Source: Flavivirga amylovorans (lineage in GTDB: Bacteria > Bacteroidota > Bacteroidia > Flavobacteriales > Flavobacteriaceae). Taken from it: a stretch of DNA of 64,000 nt. A model generated the notes under the pieces. That model searched no databases. It was not told where the DNA came from and was given only the letters and a program-made list of their open reading frames with translations. Positions 9,918-19,216 of the stretch are shown here, in pieces (the first letter of the stretch is position 1; each line of letters starts with the position of its first letter). The position numbers were made by a program, and so were the translations under genes. The stretch covers positions 124,001 to 188,000 of the forward strand of contig NZ_JAUOEM010000004.1 in NCBI RefSeq assembly GCF_030540875.1. Direction: 5' to 3'.

Positions 9918-10700
9918 ATGAAAAGAATACTACTTATATTAACAGCAATATTGGCTATGCAAATGTCCTTTTCTCAACAAGAATCGGCATTTGAAAATGG
10001 TGAATGGTTCAAATTTAGAATGAGTTATAGCGGCTTTTTAAAAGCGGGGAATGCCACACTTGCAGTAAAAGATTCTAAACTAAATAACAAAGATGTATAT
10101 CATGTAGTCGGAAATGGTTGGACAACTGGTATGATAAAATGGTTTTTCAAAGTAAAAGACAGATACGAAAGTTACTTTGATAAAAAAACCATTATGCCTT
10201 ATAAATTTATTAGAAAAATAGATGAAGGAGGTCATACTAAAGATCTTGAAATAGATTTCGATCAGGTAAAACATAAGGCATACGTAAACAATAAAAAGTA
10301 TAAAAAAAAGACAGTTATTGATACGAAACCCAATATTCAGGATATGGTCTCTACGTTTTATTATTTGCGTAATAATTTAGATACCAGAAAATTAAAGCCA
10401 GGTAGTGAAGTGAGGGTAGATATGTTTTTTGATGAAGAAAATTATGGGTTCAAACTACAATATATCGGAGAGGAAACTATAGAGACTGATTTTGGAGAAG
10501 TTGAATCTTTAAAGTTCAGACCGTATGTTATGGCTGGACGTGTTTTTAAAGAAGAAGAAAGTTTAACTCTATGGGTGTCAAAAGACAAAAATAAAGTACC
10601 TTTACGAATCAAAGCAGATTTAGCAGTTGGCTCTCTAAGAGCAGACCTTGAAGCTTTTAAAGGGTTAAAGCATCCTTTTAAAATAGTTGTAGATAATTAA
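9918..10700 (+). CDS. DUF3108 domain-containing periplasmic protein
   Basis: This 260-aa protein has a signal peptide (MKRILLILTAILAMQMSFSQ). The rest is beta-rich with the DUF3108 pattern: GEWFKFRMSYSGFLKAGNA near the N-terminus, ending in the VPLRIKADLAVGSLRADLE segment. The function of the family is unknown; the fold is thought to be a periplasmic beta-sheet protein related to lipid or lipoprotein handling. The next gene starts 6 bases after its stop, so it is cotranscribed with the tryptophan dioxygenase-like gene and the M23 peptidase. No link to aromatic catabolism is evident, and conserved linkage with the downstream peptidase is the more likely reason for its place. Confidence 0.8.
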   Translation: MKRILLILTAILAMQMSFSQQESAFENGEWFKFRMSYSGFLKAGNATLAVKDSKLNNKDVYHVVGNGWTTGMIKWFFKVKDRYESYFDKKTIMPYKFIRKIDEGGHTKDLEIDFDQVKHKAYVNNKKYKKKTVIDTKPNIQDMVSTFYYLRNNLDTRKLKPGSEVRVDMFFDEENYGFKLQYIGEETIETDFGEVESLKFRPYVMAGRVFKEEESLTLWVSKDKNKVPLRIKADLAVGSLRADLEAFKGLKHPFKIVVDN

Positions 10701-10706
10701 TAGATT

Positions 10707-11624
10707 TTGAATTCAAAAATAACCGACCAGCTAAAGGAGAAATACGAGGCAATAGACCAGGATTATGAGACTTATTTAGAAGGGTTACTTCATAGTAAAC
10801 CCATTAATTATTGGGATTATATTCAAACAGATGCGTTACTAAATCTTCAAATACAACGTACCGTTTTTCCAGATGAGATGGTGTTTATAATGTACCATCA
10901 AATTAATGAACTCTTGTTTAAAATGATACTTGGTGAGATAGATCAAGTAGCAAATAATGATGATGTAGATACGATTATGTTTACTTCAAAATTAATGCGC
11001 ATTAGTCGTTATTTTGATATGCTTACCTCTTCTTTTAGTATTATGAAAGATGGTATGGATGTTGATCAATATAATAAATTCAGACATACATTAACACCTG
11101 CGAGTGGATTTCAAAGCGCTCAATATAGAAAAATTGAGTTTGCTTCGACTGAACTTATAAACCTTATAGACAAAAGATTTAGGGATACTATAGACAGGAA
11201 TTCGTCTTATGAAAATGCTTTCGAACATTTGTATTGGCAAGCAGCAGGTAAAGATTATAAAACAGGTAAAAAAAGCTACCTGTTAACTGCTTTTGAGGAG
11301 AAATATAAAGAGGAGTTTATCAGATTTACTAAGTTTTACTATGGTAACAACTTGTGGTCAAAATTTAAGGCGTTACCAAAAGAAGCTAGAGAGAATAAAG
11401 AGTTAATAAAAGCCATGCGTCATTATGACTATACAGTAAATATAAAATGGGTTATGGCACATTATAATACAGCAAATCATTATTTGAATATAGGTGGTAA
11501 AACAGCAGAAGCCACCGGAGGCAGTGAATGGGTAAAATACATGCACCCAAAATACCAAAAAAGGATATTTTTTCCAGAATTATGGTCAGAAAAAGAAATA
11601 CAAGAGTGGGGAACAGATATTTAA
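10707..11624 (+). CDS. Tryptophan 2,3-dioxygenase family protein
   Basis: This 305-aa haem dioxygenase-family protein would convert tryptophan to N-formylkynurenine. Family motifs are IMYHQINELLFKMIL (distal His), FRHTLTPASGFQSAQYRKIE and a C-terminal GGKTAEATGGSEWVKYM; the proximal haem His is expected in the MAHYNTANHYL region. The start is a TTG at 10707, because no ATG lies before the conserved EGLLHSKPINYWDYI block and the TTG sits 6 bases after the previous stop. The product is divergent from classical KynA, so the substrate is likely but not certain. Its 3' end overlaps the next reading frame by about 40 bases with the start chosen here. Confidence 0.8.
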   Translation: MNSKITDQLKEKYEAIDQDYETYLEGLLHSKPINYWDYIQTDALLNLQIQRTVFPDEMVFIMYHQINELLFKMILGEIDQVANNDDVDTIMFTSKLMRISRYFDMLTSSFSIMKDGMDVDQYNKFRHTLTPASGFQSAQYRKIEFASTELINLIDKRFRDTIDRNSSYENAFEHLYWQAAGKDYKTGKKSYLLTAFEEKYKEEFIRFTKFYYGNNLWSKFKALPKEARENKELIKAMRHYDYTVNIKWVMAHYNTANHYLNIGGKTAEATGGSEWVKYMHPKYQKRIFFPELWSEKEIQEWGTDI

Positions 11625-12904
11625 TACTACTAATACTAGCAATATCTTTTATTGCCTGTAAAGATGAACCTAAACCTGTTATTTTAGAAGAAGAATTAGC
11701 AGTAGTAGAAGAGGTTCCGAAAGAAGTTTATGAATTCGGTTTTAACTTAAACGATTATGTTGTTAAGCGGGACACTATTAAAAGGGGAGATACTTTTGGA
11801 GTCATTTTAGAGCGTAACAAACTAGGTTATCCCAAGATATTTCACATAGCAGAAAAAGCCAAAGACTCTTTCGATATAAGGCGCCTTCAAGTAGGGAAGC
11901 CATATACATTGCTATGCTCTAAAGATACATTAGAACTACCGAAATGTTTTATTTATCAGCCGAACCCAGAAGAATACGTAGTTGTCAATTTTCATGATTC
12001 AATTCATGCATATACAAGTAGAAAACCTATTAAATATGTTGAAAAAGTAGCTACAGGAGTCATTACAAATAATATTTCGGAAACATTAGAAGAGCAAGGG
12101 TTAAGCCCACGGTTAGCATATAAAATGGCTGATGAAATTTATGCCTGGACTATAGATTTTAGACGCCTTCAAAAAGGAGATCGATTCAAAGTGATTTATA
12201 CCGACAAGTATATTGACGACACTATTTATACTGGAGTACATAATATAAAAGCTGCATTTTTTGAGCACAATAAAGAACCTTTCTATGCCTTTGAATTTGA
12301 AACAGACTCTGTAAAAGGCATTATTGATTATTTTAATGAAGAAGCAAAAAATTTACGACGTGCCTTTTTAAAAGCCCCTGTAAAATTTAAGCGTATCTCT
12401 TCAAGATATAATTTAAAAAGAAGAATTGCAGTTTATGGATATAAAGTGCGCCCGCATAAAGGTACCGACTTTGCCGCTGCCATTGGCACACCCATTATGG
12501 CTACTGCTAATGGGACAGTTACCGAATCTAGAAGACGAGGTGGCAATGGAAATTATGTCAAAATCCGACATAATGCGACCTATGAGACACAGTATCTCCA
12601 TATGAAAAAACGAAATGCAAAAGTTGGTCAGTTTGTTAAACAAGGCGATGTTATTGGTTGGGTTGGTATGACAGGAAATACAGGAGGCCCCCATGTTTGT
12701 TACCGTTTTTGGAAAAACGGAAGGCAAGTAGATCCTTTTAAACAAAAATTACCAGAAGCAAAACCAATATCAGATTCCTTAAAAGTTAAATATTTAGACT
12801 TCATTGCACCTATAAAAGTACAGTTAGATGCTGTTCCTTTTAAAGATGAAGTTTTAGAGGAAACGTTAGAAAATAAAAACAATCTAATTTCATTTAAAGA
12901 TTAA
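11582..12904 (+). CDS. M23-family peptidoglycan endopeptidase lipoprotein
   Basis: The start chosen is the ATG at 11582, inside the end of the previous gene. It gives a basic N-terminus and a lipoprotein signal ending in the lipobox ISFIAC, whereas the longer frame from 11528 puts 18 unlikely residues in front. Mature residues include a LysM/OapA-like segment ([19 protein letters not shown]) and a C-terminal LytM domain: [14 protein letters not shown] (His and Asp zinc ligands), YLHMKK, and [18 protein letters not shown]. The usual HxH is HxC here, which recurs in flavobacterial members as far as I recall, and a Cys could still bind zinc. Its role is cell-wall remodelling in the periplasm. 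Its stop overlaps the pgi start (TAATG). Confidence 0.85.
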   Translation: MVRKRNTRVGNRYLILLILAISFIACKDEPKPVILEEELAVVEEVPKEVYEFGFNLNDYVVKRDTIKRGDTFGVILERNKLGYPKIFHIAEKAKDSFDIRRLQVGKPYTLLCSKDTLELPKCFIYQPNPEEYVVVNFHDSIHAYTSRKPIKYVEKVATGVITNNISETLEEQGLSPRLAYKMADEIYAWTIDFRRLQKGDRFKVIYTDKYIDDTIYTGVHNIKAAFFEHNKEPFYAFEFETDSVKGIIDYFNEEAKNLRRAFLKAPVKFKRISSRYNLKRRIAVYGYKVRPHKGTDFAAAIGTPIMATANGTVTESRRRGGNGNYVKIRHNATYETQYLHMKKRNAKVGQFVKQGDVIGWVGMTGNTGGPHVCYRFWKNGRQVDPFKQKLPEAKPISDSLKVKYLDFIAPIKVQLDAVPFKDEVLEETLENKNNLISFKD

Positions 12905-14523
12905 TGGCATTACCAAATATAAACCCTACGACAACAGAGTCGTGGAAACGATTACAAGAGCATTATAAAACTGTAAAAGATGTTCATATGAAAGATTTTT
13001 TTGCTCAAGACAATGAGCGAGCAAATAAGTTAACCATTAAATGGGACGACTTTTATGTAGATTTTTCAAAGAATAGAATAACAGAAGAGACATTTAAATA
13101 TTTACTAGAATTAGCCGATGAGGTTAAATTAAAAGAGGCTATTAAAAGTCAGTTTTCTGGAGACATAATAAATCAAACAGAAGGGAGAGCTGTTCTACAC
13201 TCAGCATTACGAGCTCCTAAAATTTCAGAATGTCATGTAGACGGTGTTAATGTAATCCCAGAAGTATATCAGGTAAAACAAAAGATAGAACGGTTTACTA
13301 ATGAAGTTGTAAATGGAGACAGAAAAGGTTTCACAGGAAAAATATTTACAGATATAGTAAATATTGGTATTGGAGGATCCGATTTAGGTCCAGCCATGGT
13401 CGTGGATTCTTTGCAATATTATAAAAACCATTTAACGACCCATTTTGTAAGCAATGTAGATGGAGATCATGTAAATGAAGTTATTAAAAAACTAGATCCA
13501 GAGACCACACTCTTTGTTGTAGTTTCAAAAACATTTACGACTCAGGAAACACTATCTAATGCGAATACCCTTAAAGCGTGGTTTTTAAAATCTGCAAGCG
13601 AAGATGCTATTGGGAAACATTTTGTGGCAGTATCAACCAATATTCAAAGTGTGAAATCATTTGGAATAGATGAAAATAATATTTTCCCAATGTGGGATTG
13701 GGTTGGTGGTCGTTTCTCGTTATGGAGTGCTGTTGGTTTAACTATAAGTTTGGCTGTTGGATATAATAATTTTGAAAGCTTGCTTAACGGAGCTAACAAA
13801 ATGGACGAGCATTTTAAAACTGAAGATTTTAAAACTAACATACCAGTTGTATTAGCTTTAATAAGTATATGGTATAATAATTTTTTCAAGGCAGAAAGTG
13901 AAGCCGTTATACCCTATTCTCAATACTTAAACCAATTTGCTACCTATTTACAGCAAGGCATTATGGAGAGTAATGGTAAAAGTGTTGATAGAAATGGAAA
14001 CCCTATAGATTATGAAACAGGTACTTTAATTTGGGGAGAGCCAGGAACGAATTCGCAACATGCGTTCTTTCAATTAATACATCAGGGAACTAAACTGATT
14101 CCAGCAGATTTTATTGGTTTCACGAAGTCTTTACACGGTAACCAAGATCATCAAGATAAACTTATCTCTAACTTTTTAGCCCAAACAGAAGCACTTTTAA
14201 ATGGAAAAACAGAGAAGGAAGTCATTGCAGAAGGCACACGTTCTGATATTATTCCTTTTAAAGTTTTTAAAGGAAATAAACCAACCAATACTATTTTTAT
14301 AAATAAACTAACTCCTGAAAGTTTAGGAAAACTCATAGCCATGTACGAGCATAAAATATTTGTACAAGGTATTATTTGGAATATTTATAGTTATGATCAA
14401 TTTGGAGTGGAATTAGGGAAGCAATTGGCTAGCAAAATTTTACAAGAATTTAACAATAGCGATAATAGTGACCATGATTCTTCTACCAGCAACTTGTTGA
14501 ATTATTATAAGAGTTTAGCGTAA
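12904..14523 (+). CDS. pgi: Glucose-6-phosphate isomerase
   Basis: Pgi interconverts glucose 6-phosphate and fructose 6-phosphate. The 539 aa match the long (eukaryote/gammaproteobacteria-like) form. Signatures include [14 protein letters not shown] (sugar-phosphate loop), [30 protein letters not shown] and [19 protein letters not shown] with the catalytic Glu and His. A C-terminal [13 protein letters not shown] motif supplies the Lys. It is the last gene of the run and is followed by a very strong terminator. Its start codon overlaps the stop of the M23 peptidase gene. Confidence 0.97.
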   Translation: MALPNINPTTTESWKRLQEHYKTVKDVHMKDFFAQDNERANKLTIKWDDFYVDFSKNRITEETFKYLLELADEVKLKEAIKSQFSGDIINQTEGRAVLHSALRAPKISECHVDGVNVIPEVYQVKQKIERFTNEVVNGDRKGFTGKIFTDIVNIGIGGSDLGPAMVVDSLQYYKNHLTTHFVSNVDGDHVNEVIKKLDPETTLFVVVSKTFTTQETLSNANTLKAWFLKSASEDAIGKHFVAVSTNIQSVKSFGIDENNIFPMWDWVGGRFSLWSAVGLTISLAVGYNNFESLLNGANKMDEHFKTEDFKTNIPVVLALISIWYNNFFKAESEAVIPYSQYLNQFATYLQQGIMESNGKSVDRNGNPIDYETGTLIWGEPGTNSQHAFFQLIHQGTKLIPADFIGFTKSLHGNQDHQDKLISNFLAQTEALLNGKTEKEVIAEGTRSDIIPFKVFKGNKPTNTIFINKLTPESLGKLIAMYEHKIFVQGIIWNIYSYDQFGVELGKQLASKILQEFNNSDNSDHDSSTSNLLNYYKSLA

Positions 14524-14550
14524 AAGAGTGTAGAATTCTTAATGAAATTA

Positions 14551-14592
14551 AAGAAAAGGCATTGATATTTTAATATCAATGCCTTTTCTTTT
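14551..14592 (+). terminator. Strong terminator after pgi
   Basis: A perfect 17-bp stem (14551-14567 with 14574-14590) with a 6-base loop and T-rich 3' arm. The A-rich 5' arm would also let it work on the minus strand. Confidence 0.85.
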
Positions 14593-14647
14593 ACTGTAAA
14601 TGTTAAAAAGTTTAACATATGCTTAACGGTAGTGTACTAATTATCCG

Positions 14648-14655
14648 TACTTTTG
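14648..14655 (+). promoter_or_regulatory. Bacteroidota -7 box for the TonB receptor gene
   Basis: TACTTTTG matches TAnnTTTG exactly, 39 bases before the receptor ATG; a -33 TTG is not obvious. Confidence 0.5.
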
Positions 14656-14693
14656 CATTGACTAAATTCAAATAATTAATTCTTTTTTAAATC

Positions 14694-17246
14694 ATGAAAA
14701 AAACTACTCATTTTTTCTTGACGACTGTGGCGTTCTTATTTTCTACAGTTATCATGGCTCAAAGCACTGTTACTGGTACAGTAATAGATGCTGAACTTAA
14801 TTCCCCGCTTCCAGGGGCGAATATTGTTGAAAAAGGAACCTCTAATGGGATTTCTTCAGATTTTGATGGTAATTTTACTTTAACAACCGGAGCATCTTCA
14901 GGGGAAGTTGTGATTACGTACGTAGGGTATAGTTCTATTACCATATCATTTAATGGAAATACTAATTTGGGTACTATTAAATTGGCACCAGATAATTCAC
15001 TTGATGAAATCGTTATTACTGGTACTGGTGTAATTGATTTGGCAGAAGACAGAAATACACCTATTGCTGTATCAACTATTAAAGCAGCAGAAATTCAGGA
15101 AAAAGCTGGTAACTGGGATTTGCCTGAAGTTTTAAAATCGACACCTTCCGTACAAAATATAAAAGGAGGTGGATTTGGTGATGGTAGCATGTTTTTACGT
15201 GGATTTGATCAAACCAATACAGCATTTATGCTAAATGGACAGCCAATTAATAGTCCAGAAGATGGTAGGATGTTCTGGTCTAACTGGGCCGGAGTACTAG
15301 ATGTTGCCAATGCAGTGCAAATACAACGTGGTTTAGGTGCTTCAAAACTAGCCATTTCGTCTGTAGGAGGAACGGTGAATATTGTTACTAAAACTGTTGA
15401 TAGAAAAGAAGGTGGGTTCCTTCAGCAAATGATAGGTAATGATAATTATACTAAGACAAATATTTATTATTCTACAGGTTTAATGGAGAATGGATGGGCA
15501 TTTTCAGGAATGTTTGGTCATTGGCAAGGTGATGGATACGTGGATTATACTGATGGACAAGGACAAACATATTTTTTATCATTTGGGTACAAGCCTAATG
15601 AAAATAACTTATTCAATTTCTTAATTACAGGAGCGCCTCAATGGCATGCTGCAGCTGGCAGAGGCGATATTGAAGATTTTCTTGATAATGGAAGACGATA
15701 TAATTCATGGAATTTTGATGGTGTTGATAGCCCTAACCTGTTAAATGGAGGAAAATATCCAGGAGGTAGAAACGTGTATCATAAACCAGTAGCTAACTTG
15801 TCTTGGGACTGGAATATTAATGAAAACTCTTCACTATCGACTGTTTTATATGGGTCGTTAGGTAGAGGTACATTTGCATTTACTATAGATGATGATAATG
15901 ATATACCTTTATATGCAAGAGGGTCTAACAATAACCATAACTGGTATGGATTAGTATCAAACTTTGAAACTCAATTAAATGAAAATTTAAGCTTGAATTT
16001 TGGAGCAGATGTGCGTTTATATAATGGTATCCACTTTAGAAGTGTAAACGAATTTCTATCGGTTACCTCTGTAGAAGGGGATAATGATACAAATGATAAT
16101 ATAAATGTATTAACTGAGACTTTTGGAGGTATTAACCCTTGGGATTTAACATTTAATACTAATGATGACCATACACAACGCTTTGGATATGATTATGAAG
16201 AGCAAATTAACTACGGAGGCGTATTTGGACAGCTAGAATATAGTAACGATAACTTTTCAGCATTTTTTCAGGGTTCAGTTTCAACTCAGTCTCATGTAAG
16301 AACCGAGTTTAAAGAAGTACAGGTAGCTGGTCAATCAGAAGAGTCTGAAAAAGTAAATAACCCTGGGTTTAATACAAAAGCTGGTGGTGCTTATACTATA
16401 AATCAAGACCACAAGGTTTTTGTTAATGTTGGTTATTATTCACGTCAGCCTTTTCATAGTGTTTTGTTTGTAAGTGATAGAAATAGCAATGAATTGGTTG
16501 AGCCAGAGATTGAAAATGAAAAAATTACAGGTTTGGAAGCTGGGTATCAGTTTAAAAGTGATAAAGTATCTGCTAACGTAAATGCATATTATACAATTTG
16601 GGATAATAGAACAGATTTACAAACAGAGGGTAACCAAGGGGATAATGATTTTAGATTGTTTCAAACACAAGGTGTTAAGCAAGCCCACTTGGGAGTGGAG
16701 CTAGAAGTGTTTACGCGTCCTATGGACAACTTAAAAGTTAATGGGTTTTTATCCGTAGGGGATTGGACGTATGATGGTGATGGTTTAAGAAGAACTTTTG
16801 ATGAAGCAGGAAATGAAATAGAATCTGCTGCTACTGTTAATTTAGATGGTGTTAAAATTGGAGGTGGAGCTCAACTTACTGCAGGACTTTTTGCTGATTA
16901 TGAGTTTTTGCCAAGATTTAGTGTAGATGGAACCTGGAATACGTATAGTAATTTATATTCTCAAGGGGCGGCTACTGTAGAAGAACCTTCTATAGAATTA
17001 CCTGCTTACGATACTGTAGACGTTGGTTTGTCTTATAAATGGTTATTAGGTAAAAATGATAAAAACTCATTACAATTTAGAGTTAACATCAATAATGTTT
17101 TTGATGAGGTTTATATAGAATCTCTTAATGAAAATAATCCATTATCAACAGATCCAACACAAAACTATAAAGGGGTTAATATCGCAAACCAAGGACGCTT
17201 TGGTTATGGTAGAACATGGAATTTTAGTATGCGTTATAACTTCTAA
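14694..17246 (+). CDS. TonB-dependent outer membrane receptor
   Basis: This 850-aa outer membrane importer has a signal peptide (MKKTTHFFLTTVAFLFSTVIMA). A carboxypeptidase-D-like regulatory domain at about 24-105 (TVTGTVIDAELNSPLPGANI) comes next, then the plug (about 125-235, MFLRGFDQTNTAFMLNGQPI) and a 22-strand barrel ending in the terminal aromatic YNF. This is the standalone FecA/CirA-like type: it is far shorter than SusC and has no SusD gene beside it. The ligand cannot be read from the sequence. It has its own -7 box and a terminator at 17268, so it is monocistronic. Confidence 0.9.
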   Translation: MKKTTHFFLTTVAFLFSTVIMAQSTVTGTVIDAELNSPLPGANIVEKGTSNGISSDFDGNFTLTTGASSGEVVITYVGYSSITISFNGNTNLGTIKLAPDNSLDEIVITGTGVIDLAEDRNTPIAVSTIKAAEIQEKAGNWDLPEVLKSTPSVQNIKGGGFGDGSMFLRGFDQTNTAFMLNGQPINSPEDGRMFWSNWAGVLDVANAVQIQRGLGASKLAISSVGGTVNIVTKTVDRKEGGFLQQMIGNDNYTKTNIYYSTGLMENGWAFSGMFGHWQGDGYVDYTDGQGQTYFLSFGYKPNENNLFNFLITGAPQWHAAAGRGDIEDFLDNGRRYNSWNFDGVDSPNLLNGGKYPGGRNVYHKPVANLSWDWNINENSSLSTVLYGSLGRGTFAFTIDDDNDIPLYARGSNNNHNWYGLVSNFETQLNENLSLNFGADVRLYNGIHFRSVNEFLSVTSVEGDNDTNDNINVLTETFGGINPWDLTFNTNDDHTQRFGYDYEEQINYGGVFGQLEYSNDNFSAFFQGSVSTQSHVRTEFKEVQVAGQSEESEKVNNPGFNTKAGGAYTINQDHKVFVNVGYYSRQPFHSVLFVSDRNSNELVEPEIENEKITGLEAGYQFKSDKVSANVNAYYTIWDNRTDLQTEGNQGDNDFRLFQTQGVKQAHLGVELEVFTRPMDNLKVNGFLSVGDWTYDGDGLRRTFDEAGNEIESAATVNLDGVKIGGGAQLTAGLFADYEFLPRFSVDGTWNTYSNLYSQGAATVEEPSIELPAYDTVDVGLSYKWLLGKNDKNSLQFRVNINNVFDEVYIESLNENNPLSTDPTQNYKGVNIANQGRFGYGRTWNFSMRYNF

Positions 17247-17267
17247 TCCAGAAAATCATATAATTTT

Positions 17268-17297
17268 AAACCGCTTCAAGTTGAAGCGGTTTTTTTA
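17268..17297 (+). terminator. Terminator after TonB receptor
   Basis: AAACCGCTTCAA pairs with TTGAAGCGGTTT with almost no loop, followed by T7. Confidence 0.85.
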
Positions 17298-17345
17298 TGC
17301 TTTTTAATTATTACATTTGTTTTAATAAATTTAAATATTTGATAT

Positions 17346-17783
17346 ATGTATGATATTGTGAAAATGCTGCATTCTTATTGGGCGTATTTAGTACTTTTAG
17401 TTTTAATCATAGCAACTGTAAATGCTTTAATAAAAACATTTGGAGATAAGGAATATGAAGCTACAGACTTTAGAAAATCACTATTTACTTTAATCGTATC
17501 ACATATACAGTTATTAATAGGGTTGATACTGTACTTTGTCTCTCCCAGATTTGAGTTGTGGAGCGAATTAGGAGGTGGTGTTATGGGTAATTCTTTAGCA
17601 AGATTATATCTTGTAGAGCATCCTTTTGTAAATATAGTAGCAGTAACTTTAATAACTATAGGCTATTCTAAGCATAAAAAGAAACTAACATCTAAAGCTA
17701 AATTAAAAACCATAGCCGTTTTTTATAGCATAGCTTTAGCCTTGTTCTTATCACGAATTCCCTGGAGTTCTTGGTTAGGTTAA
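17346..17783 (+). CDS. Four-helix integral membrane protein
   Basis: This 145-aa protein has about four hydrophobic helices: SYWAYLVLLVLIIATVNALI, LIVSHIQLLIGLILYFV, PFVNIVAVTLITIGY and the C-terminal FYSIALALFLSRIPW. Conserved His residues (MLHSYWAY, VSHIQLL, VEHPFVN) in or next to helices recall cytochrome b561-like or CopD-like membrane haem proteins, and database relatives in Flavobacteriia are often named cytochrome b-like. No function is established. It sits alone between the receptor terminator and an intergenic repeat. Confidence 0.7.
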   Translation: MYDIVKMLHSYWAYLVLLVLIIATVNALIKTFGDKEYEATDFRKSLFTLIVSHIQLLIGLILYFVSPRFELWSELGGGVMGNSLARLYLVEHPFVNIVAVTLITIGYSKHKKKLTSKAKLKTIAVFYSIALALFLSRIPWSSWLG

Positions 17784-17816
17784 AAACAAAAAGCTGTCTA
17801 AAAAATGATATATTTT

Positions 17817-17992
17817 GTCATCAGAACACTGCGAAGAATCTTATTGGTTAATGAATCAAAATATTAAAACCGTTATAGGATTCTTCATTTCATTTTGAAA
17901 GACACTTTTTAGACCCTTTTGGTTTCTAAGTTATTTTGTCGTTCCTGCGCCATGTGCAGAACTTGTTTCAGTAAGGCAGAAACGACATGTAT
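17817..17992. repeat. Two dispersed palindromic repeats
   Basis: The gap between 17783 and 18046 holds GTCATCAGAACACTGCGAAG at 17817 with a partial mirror (GATTCTTCATTTCA...AAAGAC) near 17880-17902. A second short element with exact ends GTCGTT (17938-17943) and AACGAC (17981-17986) follows. Both belong to the same family as the elements at 33160 and 37931. Confidence 0.55.
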
Positions 17993-18045
17993 TATCATGT
18001 TATTGATATTTAATAAAGACAAGAACTTTTAAAATCACCTTAAGT

Positions 18046-19101
18046 CTACTTCATTTCTTTAATAACATACATATAAACAGGAAAGTGGTCACTATAGCCA
18101 TTTGTAAAACATCCGTTAGAAAAACTTCTTAGAGGATAGCCTCTGTAGCGACCATCTTTATAAAATAAGTAACTTTCGTTAAAAATACCTGCTTTATAAA
18201 ATCTAAAAGAAGCATACTCTTTTTCAAGTAATGGCTTGGTAATGATAATCTGATCAAATAAACTCCACGTATCTCGATATGCTGTAGTACCTAATCCGTT
18301 TCTGTAAAACTTTTCAAAGGGGTTATAAAGTTCCTTAAAGCCTACTTTTTTCTTGTCTTTTTTAGCCTTTAGTATGGTTTTAATGCTTTTGTTTGTAGGG
18401 TCGTCATTTAAATCACCCATAATAAAAACTTTTGCATAAGGATCTATTACCTGAAGTGAATCAATTAGGTATTTATTTAGTTTAGCGGCTGCAATACGTT
18501 TAGGTCTGCTTCTGGCTTCACCACCACGGCGAGATGGCCAATGATTAATAATAACATGAATCATTTCGCCTTCTAATTCTCCACTAACTAATAATTGGTC
18601 TCTGGTGTAAACACGTTTTCTGTTTGTGTTATCATAAATTTTAAGTGTATGGTTACTGGTATACAGTGGTACAAATAAGGTTTTTTGATATAATAAACCA
18701 ACATCAATACCACGAGCATCAGGAGAATCAAAATGTACAATACCATACTCTTTATCTCTTAGTAAAGAATCGTTAACAAGGTCTTCCAGTACATCTCGGT
18801 TTTCAATTTCAGATACCCCAATAATAGCGGGTTTATTTTGAGTTACTGTATACCCAATACCTGCAATTACTTTGGCCATATTTTGCACTTTCTTTTTATA
18901 TATTTTGGCTCGATCTGTTTTTAATTGCATCATGGGGCTATATTCATCCAGCTTATTGGGGTCGTTAATAGTGTCAAATAAATTCTCCAAATTATAAAAA
19001 GCAATTGTGTGGATTTTATAGCGTTTTTTTTCTTGTGCTTGTATGTTTACAATGCACAGAATAAATAATGTGATTACCAATAATGGGTTTAGATATTTCA
19101 T
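18046..19101 (-). CDS. Secreted endonuclease/exonuclease/phosphatase family protein
   Basis: This 351-aa protein has a signal peptide (MKYLNPLLVITLFILCIVNIQA) and one EEP domain. The catalytic motifs are FYNLENLFDT (Asn/Glu), VSEIENRD (Glu), NHWPSRRGGE, MGDLNDDP (Asp and Asn) and a terminal GYSDHFPVY (Asp-His). All metal and catalytic residues of the DNase I-like fold are present. It is divergent from the TonB receptor at 19217, which is followed by a DUF5689 lipoprotein. DUF5689 proteins and EEP nucleases are often neighbours or fused in Flavobacteriia, so a role in using extracellular nucleic acid or phosphate is likely. A second EEP protein without a signal peptide lies at 33388. Confidence 0.88.
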   Translation of the reverse strand: MKYLNPLLVITLFILCIVNIQAQEKKRYKIHTIAFYNLENLFDTINDPNKLDEYSPMMQLKTDRAKIYKKKVQNMAKVIAGIGYTVTQNKPAIIGVSEIENRDVLEDLVNDSLLRDKEYGIVHFDSPDARGIDVGLLYQKTLFVPLYTSNHTLKIYDNTNRKRVYTRDQLLVSGELEGEMIHVIINHWPSRRGGEARSRPKRIAAAKLNKYLIDSLQVIDPYAKVFIMGDLNDDPTNKSIKTILKAKKDKKKVGFKELYNPFEKFYRNGLGTTAYRDTWSLFDQIIITKPLLEKEYASFRFYKAGIFNESYLFYKDGRYRGYPLRSFSNGCFTNGYSDHFPVYMYVIKEMK

Positions 19102-19216
19102 ATAAACAATTATTCGTCTAAATCAAAAGTAGATAATTTCTTTAAATAAAAAGAAGCTTATTCTTACAAATTATATATATTCGCAAACAAAATTAAACAA
19201 GGTTATAGGAGTGATT

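Noticed and set aside
11528-11581. Longer N-terminus of the M23 peptidase
   Set aside because: It would put 18 extra residues before a good lipoprotein signal and overlap the previous gene by almost 100 bases.
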